23,492 nucleotides of DNA, from positions 1-23,492 of the forward strand of contig JAEWBG010000042.1 in assembly GCA_023391335.1 (NCBI GenBank). Reading direction: 5' to 3'. The position numbers were made by a program, and so were the translations under genes. Each line of letters starts with the position of its first letter. Positions within the stretch are counted from its first letter, which is position 1. The DNA is from Pseudomonadota bacterium (GTDB lineage Bacteria > Pseudomonadota > Gammaproteobacteria > Steroidobacterales > Steroidobacteraceae). The notes under the pieces are model-generated. The model saw only the letters and a program-made list of their open reading frames with translations. It searched no databases and was not told the origin of the DNA. Below, piece after piece: positions 15,833 to 23,389 of this stretch.

Positions 15833-16341
15833 CCCCGACTCGCATCAAGCGACATCGTAATCGCTCGCACGGCGACAGCCACATGATGCTGGTGCCGTTC
15901 ATCGACATGCTGACGATTCTGGTGGTGTTCTTACTCGTGCACACATCGGATGTCGATGTGCTGCCGAACACGAAGAGCATTTCGATTCCCGAATCGGTTT
16001 CGGAAAAGAAGCCGCGGCCGACCGTCGTGGTGATGATCACCAAAGAAGACTTGCTCGTGGATGGACGCTCGATTGCAAGTGTGCAGAGCGTGATCGATGC
16101 AAAGGACGCGGTGATCCAACCGCTCAAAGCTGCGCTGCAAGCGCAAGCCGATCGAATCCTGGCGCAAGCTGCGAAAGACGACATTGCCGAACGTGAGGTG
16201 ACGATCCTTGGCGATCGCAACACCCCATATAGCGTGTTGCGCAAAGTGATGGCGACGTGCACGGATGCGGACTACGGCAAGGTTTCGCTCGCGGTGATTC
16301 AGCGCGAAAGCGGTGCTCGGCCCGTCAGCGCCGCGACTTAG
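15829..16341 (+). CDS. ExbD/TolR-family protein (second copy)
   Basis: A 170-residue protein of the same fold as the one before: basic tail, one transmembrane helix with LVPFIDMLTILVVFLLV and the Asp at 26, then an extracytoplasmic domain (V-V-V-M-I-T-K-E-D-L-L-V-D-G-R-S, R-N-T-P-Y-S-V-L-R-K-V-M). It is only moderately similar to the first copy, so this is an old divergence rather than a recent duplication. Both retain the essential Asp. Together with ExbB they could form a heteromeric stator like AglR with AglQ and AglS. Confidence 0.93.
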   Translation: MTPTRIKRHRNRSHGDSHMMLVPFIDMLTILVVFLLVHTSDVDVLPNTKSISIPESVSEKKPRPTVVVMITKEDLLVDGRSIASVQSVIDAKDAVIQPLKAALQAQADRILAQAAKDDIAEREVTILGDRNTPYSVLRKVMATCTDADYGKVSLAVIQRESGARPVSAAT

Positions 16342-16354
16342 CAGGTAGGTATTC

Positions 16355-17260
16355 ATGGCACTCGCGCCGTATTACAGATTGTATGAACTGCCTTGGTCGC
16401 CGACCGAGGACGTCGAGCGTCGTTTTCGCAAAGTACTGCGCAACGCGTTCATCGTGTTCGCGATCCTCGCGGTGGTGATTCCGTTGCTGCCGGTCCGCGA
16501 CCAGACGCAAATCAAAGCACCGGAGATTCCTGATCGCATCGTCAAGCTCGTGATCGAGCAGAAGGCGCCGCCGCCCCCGCCTCCGCCGCCACCGAAAGTG
16601 GAAGAGAAGAAGCCGGAGCCGATCAAGAAACCCGAGCAGCCGAAGCCCAAGCCCGACGCTCGCGAGCAAGCGCAGAAATCAGGACTCTTGCGACTGCAGG
16701 ATCAGCTGGCCGAGTTGCGCGACAACTCCATTTTGGAGAAGGCAGCGCAAACGCAGAACCTTACCGGAAAGGTGAATGAGCAGACGCGCTCGGAACGTTC
16801 GATGATCACATCGAAAGTCGGTGCGAGCAGCGGCGGTATCAACACAGCGAGTTTGAGCCGCGGTTACGGTGGCGGCACCGGTGCATTGACTGGGCACACC
16901 ACGACGCAGGTCACTTCGGCGGTGCTGACCGCGCAGAAGGACAGCGTGCAACGTGCGGGTACCGGGAAGGCATCGCGTAGCGAAGAAGAGATTGCGATGG
17001 TGTTCGACCGCAACAAGGGCGCCATCTATGCGATCTACACGCGGGCCTTGCGTGACAATCCCGATCTTCAAGGCAAACTGGTACTCGAGCTCACCATCTC
17101 TCCCGAGGGCCAAGTCACTCAGTGCGACGTGGTTTCCAGTGAACTGAAGGATCCGGAACTCGAGCGCAAGCTCGTCGCCCGTATCAAGCTGTTCCGCTTC
17201 GAGGCCCGCGATGTCGGCACGATCAAAGTGACGAAGCCGATCGACTTCTTCCCGGCGTAG
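16355..17260 (+). CDS. TonB-like energy transducer with AgmX/PglI-type C-terminal domain
   Basis: A 301-residue protein. Cytoplasmic N-terminus 1-29, one transmembrane helix about 31-47 (AFIVFAILAVVIPLLPV), then a proline-rich segment with nine consecutive prolines (72-80) and a charged K-P-E-P-I-K-K-P-E-Q-P-K-P-K-P stretch, as in TonB, which spans the periplasm. A Gly/Ser/Thr-rich linker leads to the C-terminal domain (about 212-301): E-I-A-M-V-F-D-R-N-K-G-A-I-Y, L-Q-G-K-L-V-L-E-L-T-I-S-P-E-G-Q-V-T, then F-x-F and I-D-F-F-P-A. This matches the AgmX/PglI C-terminal family known from gliding (Glt) complexes. It lies 13 bp after the second ExbD and is the last gene of the operon, so it is the likely arm driven by the ExbB/ExbD stator. 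Confidence 0.9.
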   Translation: MALAPYYRLYELPWSPTEDVERRFRKVLRNAFIVFAILAVVIPLLPVRDQTQIKAPEIPDRIVKLVIEQKAPPPPPPPPPKVEEKKPEPIKKPEQPKPKPDAREQAQKSGLLRLQDQLAELRDNSILEKAAQTQNLTGKVNEQTRSERSMITSKVGASSGGINTASLSRGYGGGTGALTGHTTTQVTSAVLTAQKDSVQRAGTGKASRSEEEIAMVFDRNKGAIYAIYTRALRDNPDLQGKLVLELTISPEGQVTQCDVVSSELKDPELERKLVARIKLFRFEARDVGTIKVTKPIDFFPA

Positions 17261-17440
17261 ATCAAAGAGAAGAGCAACACAAAGATCACAGAGAATCAGA
17301 AAGACCACAAAACAGAGCAAATAGATGGATGCAGAGAGGATGCGGCGTTTCAGGGCGATGGGCTCTGGCTCACGTGCATGCTTTCAGAAAAGATCTTTGT
17401 TTCTCTTTGTGCTCTCTGTGTTACGTCTTGTGCATCGACG
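17261..17440. repeat. Imperfect inverted repeat, CACAGAG/CACAAAG type
   Basis: The left side (about 17264-17330) is purine/A-rich with repeated CAAAGA, CACAGAGA and CACAAA words. The right side (about 17387-17432) holds the complementary words TCTTTG, TTTCTCTTTGTG and CTCTCTGTG. AACACAAAGATCACAGAG on the left aligns with the reverse complement of the right arm with only a few mismatches. This resembles the CTCTGTG/CACAGAG intergenic repeats I know from several bacterial genomes. It lies directly after the AgmX-like gene and may act as a terminator or carry no function. The remaining bases to 17526 show nothing. Confidence 0.6.
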
Positions 17441-17526
17441 ACCGTCCATCCGCCGCAACGCACCGCTTGCCGTTCGGAGTTGCAGTCTCGCGGGGTGCCG
17501 TATGAATATGCGATCAGGGAGGAGCC

Positions 17527-17856
17527 ATGAACATCGAATCGGAAATTCGCCACTTCTCTGATCTCTCCGCCGTCGATCAAGGTCGATTCCTAGCTCGGTT
17601 CATGTACGAACTCACACTGGAAGCCCGCAACTTCTATGGTCCGGGCGGCGAGCAGGCGATCGATGCGAACAAGCTGCGCTTCGTGAATGAGATCCAACAT
17701 CGCGTCACGCGCTTTATCGAACAAATTCTCATCGACGACCCGGCGCGTCCATCAAATGAGGTCACACTCAAGTTGCTGTTGGCTCCGCGCGCGGAAAAGA
17801 CCATCGAAGCGCTGGTTCATAATGCGTATGTGCGAACCATACAGGCTGTCGCCTAA
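17527..17856 (+). CDS. Hypothetical protein, 109 residues
   Basis: A small soluble, mostly helical protein without signal peptide or membrane segment. I do not recognise the family. The sequence has ordinary composition, with blocks such as GRFLARFMYELTLEARNFYG and NKLRFVNEIQHRVTRFIEQIL. The start is well supported: AGGGAGGAG lies just before ATG 17527, one of the best ribosome sites in the window. It stands alone between the inverted-repeat element and a GTGATG-type repeat, and is convergent with the antiporter gene. Confidence 0.8.
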   Translation: MNIESEIRHFSDLSAVDQGRFLARFMYELTLEARNFYGPGGEQAIDANKLRFVNEIQHRVTRFIEQILIDDPARPSNEVTLKLLLAPRAEKTIEALVHNAYVRTIQAVA

Positions 17857-17869
17857 TGGCATGCTGTAT

Positions 17870-17970
17870 GTGATGAAGTGATGAAGCGGATGCGAAAAGG
17901 AAGTGTGAACTGCTGAGCTCAGCGGACGGGCGATAGTGCCTTCACCTCATCACCCCATCACCTCATCACC
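17870..17970. repeat. GTGATG-type long inverted repeat, copy A
   Basis: The left arm GTGATGAAGTGATGAAG (17870-17886) faces a right arm at 17940-17970 built of CTTCACC, CTCATCACC and CCATCACC words, separated by about 53 nt. The right-arm reverse complement is again a string of GGTGATGA units, so a long imperfect hairpin forms between two convergent genes. A related element (copy B) lies at 20518-20608. It ends 2 nt before the antiporter stop codon, where it could serve as terminator. Confidence 0.75.
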
Positions 17971-17971
17971 A

Positions 17972-19765
17972 TCAAGCGGTCTTCCGCTCCGCCTCAGGAC
18001 TGCCTTCATCCGCCTCGAATAATTTTTCCAATTCGACCGCGGCATCGCGAGCGGATTGGATGAGTTTCTGTTCATCGCCGCCAATTTCGCGTTGGATCCG
18101 CAAGCGGCGAGTATCGTGCTCGTCGAAGCGCCGAATGCTTTCGACCGCTTCGTGGTGCGGCATCCCCAATTTCTCGAGCGCCTTCTGCGCCATGTCCAGG
18201 CTCGACAAATAGGTCTCGCGAATCACGTATCGAACGTCCAAATCCATGAGGCGGATCGCATGTTGGCGATTGCGCGCGCGAGCGAGGATCTTCAGATGCG
18301 GGAAGTGCTTGCGGACCATCTCCGCGGTACGAATCGACGCTTCGATATCATCGATGGCCAACACGAACACCTCGGCGTGCGCCGCGCCCGCGGCCTGCAG
18401 TAATTCAAGACGCGACGCATCGCCGTAGTACACCTTGTTGCCGAACCGGCGCACGAAGTCCACTTGATCCACGGAAGCCTCGAGTGCAGTGAACTGCACT
18501 TTGCGCATGGTGAGAATTCGGCCGACTATTTGCCCGAATCGCCCGAATCCTGCGATTAATACTCTGCTGCCGTCGGTTTTAATTTCATCGAACGGTCGCG
18601 TCGGTTTCGCGAAGTGCGGTTCGATGAGCTTGTTCTGGATGAGCATGAAGAATGGGCTCGCGATCATGGATAAGGTAACGACGATGACCAGTTCGTCGGC
18701 GAGCGCTTGCTCCAACAGTCCGTAACTGACACCGAGCGAAAACAACACGAATCCGAATTCACCTGCTTGAGGCAATGCGAACGCGAGTCCACGCGAAGCG
18801 TCGGCGGAGTGTCTCGTGAATCTCGCGATTCCCCACAGCACCAACGCTTTCACCGCCATCAGACCTAGGACGAGCAAGATGATGCGTAGTGGGTGATTGA
18901 GCAGCAGGCCGATATTGGCTGTCATCCCGACAGACATGAAGAACAAGCCCAGCAGCAGCCCTTTGAAGGGCTCGATATCCGCTTCGAGCTCGTGACGATA
19001 CTCGCTATCCGCAAGAAGCAGTCCTGCAACGAAAGCACCTAGCGCCATGGACAGTCCCACACTGCTTGCCAGCAGAGCTGTTCCGATGACGACCAACAGC
19101 GCGGCCGCCGTGAATGCTTCGCCCACTTTAGTTTGGGCGATGATGCGAAGCAGAGGGCGCAAGAGATAGGGGCCGCCGAACGCAAGTGCCAACAACACCG
19201 CGAGCGCTTTTGCCATCCCTAAGAGCGTGGCACTCAGTGACGCGTGATCGGGGGTATTGGTGGCGAGTAGCGGCAAGATCGCCAATACCGGCATTACTGC
19301 AATATCTTGGAACAGTAGGATGGCGAAGCCAGAACGTCCGTGTTGCGTATTGAGTTGTTGACGCTCTGCAAGTAACTGCAATACGAGTGGAGTCGAGGAC
19401 AGCGAAAGCGCAAATGCTGTGACGAACGCCGCACCGTCGGTGAGGCCGAATGAACGGGCGATGAGCGCCAAGACGATTGTCGTTGCGACCACCTGCAGGA
19501 GTCCAAGTCCGAAGACCGCTTTGCGCATCGCTCGTAAGCGCGAGGGCTGCAATTCCAGGCCAATGACAAAGAGCAGAAGAACGACGCCGAACTCCGCGAT
19601 GTGCATCACGCCTTCGGTGTCGTTCACGAAACGCAAACCCCATGGCCCGATACAGACGCCCGCGGCCAAGTAGCCGAGGATCGAGCTGAGACGTAATTTT
19701 CTGAACAGCGGGATAGCGACAACCGACGCTGCGAGAAACACCGCAACTTGTGCGAGTAGGGACAT
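17972..19765 (-). CDS. KefB/KefC-type potassium/proton antiporter (CPA2 family)
   Basis: A 597-residue integral membrane protein. About a dozen membrane helices fill residues 1-380, with LGYLAAGVCIGPWGL (30-44), FVIGLELQP (66-74), LLFQDIAVMPVLAILPL (150-166) and SEYRHELEADIEPFKGLLLGLFF (254-276), all hallmark Kef sequence. A cytoplasmic TrkA-N (RCK) domain begins at about 400 with the nucleotide-binding GFGRFGQ (406-412), followed by K-V-Y-Y-G-D-A-S and H-F-P-H-L-K-I-L-A-R-A-R. Length agrees with E. coli KefB (601). ATG 19765 has GGAG 5 nt upstream; the extra 10 residues of an upstream start are not family-like. KefB/KefC are potassium efflux systems gated by glutathione adducts; no KefF/KefG-type partner is next to it. 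It is divergent from the PAS-like gene. Confidence 0.93.
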   Translation of the reverse strand: MSLLAQVAVFLAASVVAIPLFRKLRLSSILGYLAAGVCIGPWGLRFVNDTEGVMHIAEFGVVLLLFVIGLELQPSRLRAMRKAVFGLGLLQVVATTIVLALIARSFGLTDGAAFVTAFALSLSSTPLVLQLLAERQQLNTQHGRSGFAILLFQDIAVMPVLAILPLLATNTPDHASLSATLLGMAKALAVLLALAFGGPYLLRPLLRIIAQTKVGEAFTAAALLVVIGTALLASSVGLSMALGAFVAGLLLADSEYRHELEADIEPFKGLLLGLFFMSVGMTANIGLLLNHPLRIILLVLGLMAVKALVLWGIARFTRHSADASRGLAFALPQAGEFGFVLFSLGVSYGLLEQALADELVIVVTLSMIASPFFMLIQNKLIEPHFAKPTRPFDEIKTDGSRVLIAGFGRFGQIVGRILTMRKVQFTALEASVDQVDFVRRFGNKVYYGDASRLELLQAAGAAHAEVFVLAIDDIEASIRTAEMVRKHFPHLKILARARNRQHAIRLMDLDVRYVIRETYLSSLDMAQKALEKLGMPHHEAVESIRRFDEHDTRRLRIQREIGGDEQKLIQSARDAAVELEKLFEADEGSPEAERKTA

Positions 19766-19937
19766 GCAAGCTCCACAGAGATGGCCGTGCGCCAACAGAT
19801 TGGCGCTGTGTGATGCGAGTCGCGAAGCTTAGTCTTGCGCGCTGCGCTGCGCGAGCATTCAGGGGCGAACTCATGAGGCGAGCGAGCGTCGTGGCCGATG
19901 AGCACGGGAACGCAGGACGTCACTCTTACGTCGCCTC

Positions 19938-20510
19938 ATGCTCAATCTCGTTGTCGACCGTCGTCCCATTTTCCGTATTGACGCCCGAGACCGGCTGCTC
20001 TTCGTCAATGCTGCTTGGGTGGAATTTATGCATCCGGATCAGCCGCTGCTTGCCGACCCGGCATCGTTCGTGGGGCGTTCGTGGTGGGAGTTTGTAGAAC
20101 GCGGACAGGTGCGCCAGCTCTGGGCGTTACTGCATCAACGCGTTCGCGGGATTGCGGCGCCGGTGTTCGTGCCGATGCGGGCGGATACTCCCACGCAGCG
20201 CCGTCTCATCGACATCGAACTGCAACCGCAGTTCGATGGCGCGATCCAGCATGTCTGCGAACGCGTGTGGACCGAAGTGCGTAAGTCGGTTGCACTCTTA
20301 GATCCCGCGCATCCGCGCGACGATCGCGACCTCCGCTGCTGCGCGTGGTGTAAACGCGTGCAAGTTCGCATCGGCCGCTGGGAAGAAATCGAAGACGCTC
20401 AACTCTTGCTCGGCATCGAGCCGGCTCCGACTTTGCCGAAGCTCGTCGCGGACGTTTGCACCACATGTAAGCAATCGCTGCTCAAGACGTTTCCGGCGAG
20501 GGTCGCCTGA
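19938..20510 (+). CDS. Standalone PAS-like protein with a CxxC...CxxC C-terminal motif
   Basis: A 190-residue soluble protein. Residues about 3-115 look like a PAS fold (IFRIDARDRLLFVNAAWVEF, F-V-G-R-S-W-W-E-F). Residues 130-185 hold C-C-A-W-C-K-R-V (C135, C138), then G-R-W-E-E-I-E-D, and V-C-T-T-C-K (C174, C177). That arrangement is the one I know at the end of some PAS/response-regulator proteins (C-A-W-C-K-R-I-R...W...I-C-P-x-C), probably binding a metal or an iron-sulfur centre. No kinase, HTH or cyclase output domain is attached. ATG 19938 is the first good start; the ribosome site is weak. Its function is unknown, probably a small redox or ligand sensor. Confidence 0.75.
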   Translation: MLNLVVDRRPIFRIDARDRLLFVNAAWVEFMHPDQPLLADPASFVGRSWWEFVERGQVRQLWALLHQRVRGIAAPVFVPMRADTPTQRRLIDIELQPQFDGAIQHVCERVWTEVRKSVALLDPAHPRDDRDLRCCAWCKRVQVRIGRWEEIEDAQLLLGIEPAPTLPKLVADVCTTCKQSLLKTFPARVA

Positions 20511-20517
20511 AGGCATC

Positions 20518-20608
20518 GTGATGCAGTGATGTGGTGATGAAGTGAGCGGAGAAGTTCGCGGCGACGATACACACGGCGCACTTGCCCATCACGCCATCAC
20601 CCCTCACC
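20518..20608. repeat. GTGATG-type inverted repeat, copy B
   Basis: The left arm (20518-20545) is GTGATGCAGTGATG followed by TGGTGATGAAGTGA. The right arm (20585-20608) is CCCATCACGCCATCAC followed by CCCTCACC. About 39 nt separate them. The arms share the GGTGATG unit and the layout of copy A at 17870-17970. The element lies between the PAS-like gene and the ppc start. Confidence 0.7.
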
Positions 20609-20674
20609 GGCGGCGCGCTGCCAGCGAGCGCTCTGCTAAACTCCGCGGCCTGCTTCGCTTTGCGCCGCGTGCCC

Positions 20675-23389
20675 ATGCCCCGTCCCGACATTTCCTTCCC
20701 GCTCAAAGACGCTGAACTGCGCGAAGACGTCCACATGCTGGGCGCCACAGTGGGAGAGGTGATTCGCGAGCAGGGCGGGGATGCACTCTTCGAGGCCGTC
20801 GAAGGCGATCGGCAAGCGGCGATTGCCCGTCGTGCCGGCGATCATGAGTGCGAAAAGCTATTGGCCGTTCGCACGCGCAATGTCCCCGCCAACGAAGCGC
20901 GTGACTTGGTGCGCGCATTTTCCGCATGGTTCGAAATGGTGAACATGGCGGAAAAGGTGCATCGCATCCGACGGCGCCGTCAGTACATGAACGAGGGCGC
21001 GACGCAGCCTGGGGGCATTCTCGAAGCGATCACAAAGCTGAAGGCCAAAGGTATCGAGCTCGGGGAGATTCGACGCTTGATGCTGGGAATGTGGATCGAG
21101 CCGGTCTTCACTGCGCATCCGACCGAGTCCACGCGCCGCACGATCTTGCGCAAGCAGCAGAAGATTGCGCAGTTGCTTCTGAGCCGCATTGGGCTTGCGC
21201 GCACCGCCGCCGAAACGCGAGTGATCTGGGATCGCATACGCGGCGAAATTACGTCCGGGTGGCAGACGGCGGACAACTCGCGTGAACGACTCACCGTCGC
21301 GGATGAACGTGAGCACGTGTTGTTCTTTATCGCGGAAGTGCTGTTCCACATCGTGCCGATCTTCTACGAAGAAATCGAAGCGGCATTGATTCAAGTTTAC
21401 GGCCCGGATGCGCGCGGCATCGAATTGCCGGAGATCATTCGGTTTGGGTCGTGGGTTGGCGGCGACATGGACGGCAATCCCGATGTGCACGCAAAGACGA
21501 TCCGAGAGACGTTGACGCGGCACCAGCAAATCATCGTGAACCGATACTTTCTCGAATGCCAAGGGCTCGCGGAATCGCTATCGCAAAGCGCGACGCGCGT
21601 TAGCATTTCGCCGGAGTTGGCCAATCGCATCGAGTACTACGGATTGCTGCTGCAGTCCGCACAAACGCTGGCGCCGGCACGTCACGATCGCATGCCCTAT
21701 CGCGTCTTTCTAAGCCAAATCATGGAGCGGCTGCGCGCGACATACGAAGGCCGTGCGAATCATTACGAGCACGCTAACGACTTTCTATCCGACCTGAATC
21801 TGATGGCGGACAGTCTGCAGGCGAACAAGGGCGAGCACGCAGGGTTGTTTCAAGTGCGGCGCCTGATTCGCCGCGCGCGCACGTTCGGATTCCATCTAGC
21901 GACGCTCGATGTCAGGCAGAACGCCGAAGCACATCGGCACGTGATTGCGCAGGGTTTAGCGGATCCGCAGTGGACCGAGCGCACCGTCGAGGAGCGTACA
22001 GCGCGGTTGCGCGAGGCGCTCGTTCGCGATGAAGGCCCGACCAACGTATTAGATGCGAATGGCAAACGCAGTCTGTGGGTCATGCAGACGATCGCGCACT
22101 GCAGACATCGATACGGTCCTGATGCGATCGGTCCCTATGTCGTGAGTACTGCAGGTGGCGTGGACGACATTCTTTCGGTCCTTTTGATTGCGCGATGGGC
22201 CGACACCGCCGATAGCCGCTCGGGCGACGTGCCGACCGATGTCGCGCCCTTGTTCGAATCGGCTGCGGCGCTCACAGGATGCGGCGACGTGATGGCACAA
22301 CTGTTTGCCGAGCCAGTGTATCGGCGTCACTTGCTCGGGCGCGGCAATCACCAGTACGTGATGATCGGCTATTCGGCGAGCACCAAGGAGAGCGGTTATG
22401 CGACCTCACGCTGGCTGATCAGAAATGCGCAAGAGCGGCTGTTCGCAACCGCCGACCAAGCGGGCATCGACATGACGCTGTTTCATGGTCAGGGCGGGGG
22501 ACTCGATCGCGGCGGCGGGCGAGCGGAAGTGATCGTAAGAAGCGGCCCGGATGGCGCCCGGCGAGGCCGCTTGCGAATCACCGAACAAGGCGAGTTGATC
22601 AACGAAAAGTACGGTCTCAAGCCCATTGCGCTACGAGTCTTCGAACAAGCCTTCAATGCTCTCTCGCTTGCGAATACCGGCGTGATGCCGCCGGAGAAAG
22701 TGGAGGCAAGCTGGCGTGAGGCAATGGGCGCCTTGAGCGCGGAAAGTTCTCGCGTGTATCGAAGTGTTGTGTTCGAAGATCCGGAGTTTTACGAGTTCTT
22801 TCGCCAGGTCACACCCATCGATGTGATCGAACGAATGCAGATCGGCTCGCGTCCGACCATGCGTTCGCAAGCCCAGGGGGTTGCCGCCTTGCGATCGATT
22901 CCCTGGGCTCACGCGTGGTCCCAATGCCGCTATATGACGCCGCGATGGTTCGGCGCTGGAACCGCGCTGCAGCGTGTGACCGAGCAGTTTGGCGAGACGC
23001 TGCTCGCGGATATGTTCGCCAAGTGGTTTTTCTTCGCCAATCTAATCGACGACATCGAGCTGTCGCTGGCGCGCGCAGATTTAGGTATCGCAGCCGCATA
23101 CGACACTTTGGTGGAGGAGCCCTACCGCCGCTTCATTCCCGTGCTGCGAGCAGAATACGAACTGACGCAACAACTCGTGTTGAAATTACGGGGCTGCGCG
23201 CGCTTGCTGGATAGTGAGCCGACGGTTCAGCGCTCCATTCGTCTGCGCAATCCGTACATCGATCCGATGCACTTGATGCAAGTCGATTTGTTGAGCCGGT
23301 GGCGGGACACGGGACGTACGGATCGCGATCTCTATTCGGCGCTGTTGGCATCCGTCGGGGGGATCAGCCGGGCGCTGCAGGGAACATGA
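20675..23389 (+). CDS. ppc: Phosphoenolpyruvate carboxylase homologue with altered active site
   Basis: A 904-residue protein (E. coli Ppc 883) covering the whole family. Present: catalytic His in FTAHPTE (H148), WVGGDMDGNP, R414 in DVRQ, E528 in APLFE, K571, R612 in the glycine loop, R726 (GSRP) and R740 (LRSIPW). PEP carboxylase makes oxaloacetate from PEP and bicarbonate to feed the TCA cycle. Deviations: GYSASTKESG carries Ala568 where the family has the metal-binding Asp of YSDS-x-K-D (E. coli D543). The loop FHGQGGGLDRGGG has Gln606 where FHGRGG (E. coli R581) is expected. The C-terminus ends L-Q-G-T rather than the usual N-T-G. ATG 20675 is used because the in-frame stretch from 20582 has no family resemblance and overlaps repeat copy B. 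The family is certain; normal catalysis is doubtful. Confidence 0.92.
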   Translation: MPRPDISFPLKDAELREDVHMLGATVGEVIREQGGDALFEAVEGDRQAAIARRAGDHECEKLLAVRTRNVPANEARDLVRAFSAWFEMVNMAEKVHRIRRRRQYMNEGATQPGGILEAITKLKAKGIELGEIRRLMLGMWIEPVFTAHPTESTRRTILRKQQKIAQLLLSRIGLARTAAETRVIWDRIRGEITSGWQTADNSRERLTVADEREHVLFFIAEVLFHIVPIFYEEIEAALIQVYGPDARGIELPEIIRFGSWVGGDMDGNPDVHAKTIRETLTRHQQIIVNRYFLECQGLAESLSQSATRVSISPELANRIEYYGLLLQSAQTLAPARHDRMPYRVFLSQIMERLRATYEGRANHYEHANDFLSDLNLMADSLQANKGEHAGLFQVRRLIRRARTFGFHLATLDVRQNAEAHRHVIAQGLADPQWTERTVEERTARLREALVRDEGPTNVLDANGKRSLWVMQTIAHCRHRYGPDAIGPYVVSTAGGVDDILSVLLIARWADTADSRSGDVPTDVAPLFESAAALTGCGDVMAQLFAEPVYRRHLLGRGNHQYVMIGYSASTKESGYATSRWLIRNAQERLFATADQAGIDMTLFHGQGGGLDRGGGRAEVIVRSGPDGARRGRLRITEQGELINEKYGLKPIALRVFEQAFNALSLANTGVMPPEKVEASWREAMGALSAESSRVYRSVVFEDPEFYEFFRQVTPIDVIERMQIGSRPTMRSQAQGVAALRSIPWAHAWSQCRYMTPRWFGAGTALQRVTEQFGETLLADMFAKWFFFANLIDDIELSLARADLGIAAAYDTLVEEPYRRFIPVLRAEYELTQQLVLKLRGCARLLDSEPTVQRSIRLRNPYIDPMHLMQVDLLSRWRDTGRTDRDLYSALLASVGGISRALQGT

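Noticed and set aside
14592..16341. Standard Tol-Pal or TonB-ExbBD uptake locus
   Set aside because: No TolA, TolB, Pal, YbgC or TonB-dependent receptor is present. The surrounding TPR and AgmX-type genes point elsewhere.
17870..17970. CRISPR array from repeated ATCACC words
   Set aside because: The units are short, contiguous and degenerate, without regular unique spacers or cas genes. They fit an inverted-repeat element.
20582..20674. In-frame extension upstream of the ppc start
   Set aside because: It begins with TTG inside the inverted repeat and shows no PEPC similarity.
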